49,062 nt of DNA from Sporobacter termitidis DSM 10068 (GTDB lineage Bacteria > Bacillota > Clostridia > Oscillospirales > Oscillospiraceae), in assembly GCF_900130065.1 (NCBI RefSeq), contig NZ_FQXV01000019.1, positions 1 through 49,062 of the forward strand. The letters run 5' to 3'. The first letter of the stretch is position 1. The number at the start of each line of letters is the position of its first letter. Both the position numbers and the translations under genes were made by a program. Below are positions 47,865 to 49,062 of the stretch, in pieces. The notes beneath the pieces are model-generated. The model made no database searches, was not told where the DNA came from, and was given only the letters and a program-made list of their open reading frames with translations.

Positions 47865-48413
47865 ATGAATGGTGAAAAAGATTATAAGGGAATCATCGAG
47901 GGGTTCATCTACGATTATCCGGTCTGTGAATTTTACTATCTGGAGCCCCGGAACCTCATTTTCTCAGACAAGGTGCGGTACATCTGCGAGCACGAGTGCC
48001 CGCACTACGGCCAGTCCTGGGCCTGCCCGCCGGCCATTGACGCCATAGACCACTGTATTGAGGAGTGCGGGGCCTTTGAGCACGCGTTCCTGTTTACAAG
48101 CGTCGCCGAGGTGCCCGACTGCTTGAATTTTTCCGCCTGCCTGGAGGCCCGGCGGGACCATGAACGCATGACGCTGGAGCTGCGCGGGAGGTTTCAGGAG
48201 CATTTCGGCAAGGTCCTGGCGCTGTCCACCGGCTGCATGCTCTGCGAGGAATGTACCTATCCCGGCGCGCCCTGCCGCCATCCGGAGGACCGCCTGTCCA
48301 CGATCGAAAGCCACGGTATTCTGATCATGGAAACGGCATCCCTGCTCGGCGTGACGGTGGATTGCGGCAACAATATGGTGACGTATATCAGCCTGATCTT
48401 CTTTAACGCCTAA
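47865..48413 (+). CDS. DUF2284 predicted metal-binding protein
   Basis: 182 aa, Cys-rich: CEHECPHYGQSWACPPAID (residues about 43-61), EECGAFEHA, STGCMLCEECTYPGAPCRHP (about 126-145). The CxxxCxxYGxxWxCPP pattern is the DUF2284 hallmark. These cysteines probably bind an iron-sulfur cluster or metal. The biochemical role is unknown to me. GAGGAG lies 12 nt upstream of the ATG. It stands between the pckA terminator and the rRNA operon, likely monocistronic. A hairpin AAGCCC / GGGCTT (48413-48430) without T-run follows its stop. Confidence 0.85.
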   Translation: MNGEKDYKGIIEGFIYDYPVCEFYYLEPRNLIFSDKVRYICEHECPHYGQSWACPPAIDAIDHCIEECGAFEHAFLFTSVAEVPDCLNFSACLEARRDHERMTLELRGRFQEHFGKVLALSTGCMLCEECTYPGAPCRHPEDRLSTIESHGILIMETASLLGVTVDCGNNMVTYISLIFFNA

Positions 48414-48462
48414 AGCCCGCTGCGGGGCTTCACGGCCCAGTAAAAAATAGCGCGATTTATGG

Positions 48463-48491
48463 TTGACAAAAGCGATTCGGTATGTTAACCT
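48463..48491 (+). promoter_or_regulatory. rRNA operon promoter P1
   Basis: TTGACA (48463-48468), 17-bp spacer, TAACCT (48486-48491). Confidence 0.8.
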
Positions 48492-48577
48492 AAACATCCT
48501 CCCGTCAGACGGAGGGAGCAAGGACAACTCAAGAGAGCCGGCCGCCAAAAAAAATTGACGGATCGCAAAATCAAGGG

Positions 48578-48606
48578 TTGACAAATGGAATACTCTATGG
48601 TATTCT
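48578..48606 (+). promoter_or_regulatory. rRNA operon promoter P2
   Basis: TTGACA (48578-48583), 17-bp spacer, TATTCT (48601-48606). An inverted repeat GAATAC-N6-GTATTC (48588-48605) overlaps the -10. Confidence 0.85.
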
Positions 48607-48684
48607 AACATCCGCGCCTCGGGTAAGAGAGCGCACGATCAACCGGAAAAGAAGCGCTGCCAGAGATTGGCGGCAGCCGAAAGG

Positions 48685-48713
48685 TTGACAATCAGGATAT
48701 CCTGTGGTATCCT
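48685..48713 (+). promoter_or_regulatory. rRNA operon promoter P3
   Basis: TTGACA (48685-48690), 17-bp spacer, TATCCT (48708-48713). An inverted repeat AGGATA-N8-TATCCT (48694-48713) overlaps the -10. Confidence 0.85.
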
Positions 48714-48948
48714 ACAATCTTGCCTCATGGGAGGCAACAGCACGACTGTGTGTACCTTGTAAATTAAACAATGTAAGAAAAGAACGCACCAGACACATCG
48801 AAAGATGTGCCAGTGAAAAGGGACCTTAAGTTGGGCAGCGGCGTTGTCAGCGACCGTGAGCCTAACTATAAAAAACTTTGAGAAGCTGAGATTCAGCGAT
48901 CAAGAATGTGACGATTTTAAATGCTCGAAAGAGTAGTTAAGATACCAT
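48714..48948 (+). other. 16S rRNA leader
   Basis: No gene. It holds the hairpin TTGCCTC-ATGG-GAGGCAA just after P3, a boxA-like antitermination stretch (TGTACCTTGTAAATTAAACA, 48751-48770), and a CACATC-GAAA-GATGTG hairpin with a GNRA tetraloop (48794-48809). The sequence up to 48948 would pair with the 3' side of the 16S precursor, which is outside the window. Confidence 0.55.

Positions 48949-49062
<114 letters not shown>

Overview
The window looks like a chromosomal segment of an anaerobic Firmicute, most likely a clostridial/Oscillospirales-type gut or sediment bacterium. Reasons: a sporulation-type PdaA deacetylase, a clostridial Cys-rich peptide (CLI_3235/CcpM-like) cluster, ECF vitamin/siderophore transport, a flavodiiron protein, a butyrate-type beta-oxidation operon, and a 16S rRNA 5' end at the right edge. 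All calls come from reading the sequence; no database search was run, and family names are from memory.

Layout. (1) 1-6,780, minus strand, visibly more AT-rich than the rest: a RiPP (ribosomally made, modified peptide) locus. Transcription runs right to left: tandem LytTR-like sites and promoter, radical SAM maturase, TIGR04066-type protein, carrier-protein-like protein, a 59-aa Cys-rich precursor (3538-3717), an ABC exporter, and a partial FtsX-like permease cut by the left edge. (2) 6,879-10,586: a PdaA-like deacetylase (minus), then a plus-strand operon of a self-cleaving S24 repressor and two proteins of a radical SAM DNA modification/repair pair. (3) 10,810-21,433: a ROK repressor divergent from a sugar operon: ChvE/MmsA/MmsB importer, FGGY kinase, fucose-isomerase-family enzyme, two unknown proteins and an aldose 1-epimerase. 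(4) 21,523-25,965, minus: ECF sigma factor, membrane protein, ABC ATPase and two ABC permeases. (5) 26,392-28,416: a secreted SLH protein with a broken GH24 domain and an intact GH25 lysozyme domain.

(6) 28,478-36,108: an iron/siderophore-type import locus. It has an AraC/PchR-like regulator, an ECF S component, EcfT, a fused EcfA and two YbtP/YbtQ-like ABC half-transporters. Both promoters carry the same DtxR-like palindrome. (7) 36,190-37,377, minus: flavodiiron protein. (8) 37,937-47,756: a long plus-strand central-metabolism run: GcdA-type carboxyltransferase, OadA/5S-type carboxyltransferase, biotin carrier, glutaryl-CoA-dehydrogenase-like enzyme, crotonase, 3-hydroxybutyryl-CoA dehydrogenase, CoA-transferase A and B, and ATP-dependent PEP carboxykinase. 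The carboxyltransferase trio has the subunit plan of the Propionibacterium transcarboxylase, and no membrane decarboxylase beta subunit is present. The best hypothesis is glutaryl-CoA to glutaconyl-CoA to crotonyl-CoA with the carboxyl group passed to pyruvate, giving oxaloacetate for PEP carboxykinase. (9) 47,865-49,062: a DUF2284 protein, three tandem rRNA promoters, the rRNA leader and the first ~114 nt of 16S rRNA.

No CRISPR array, tRNA gene, complete insertion sequence or prophage was recognised.
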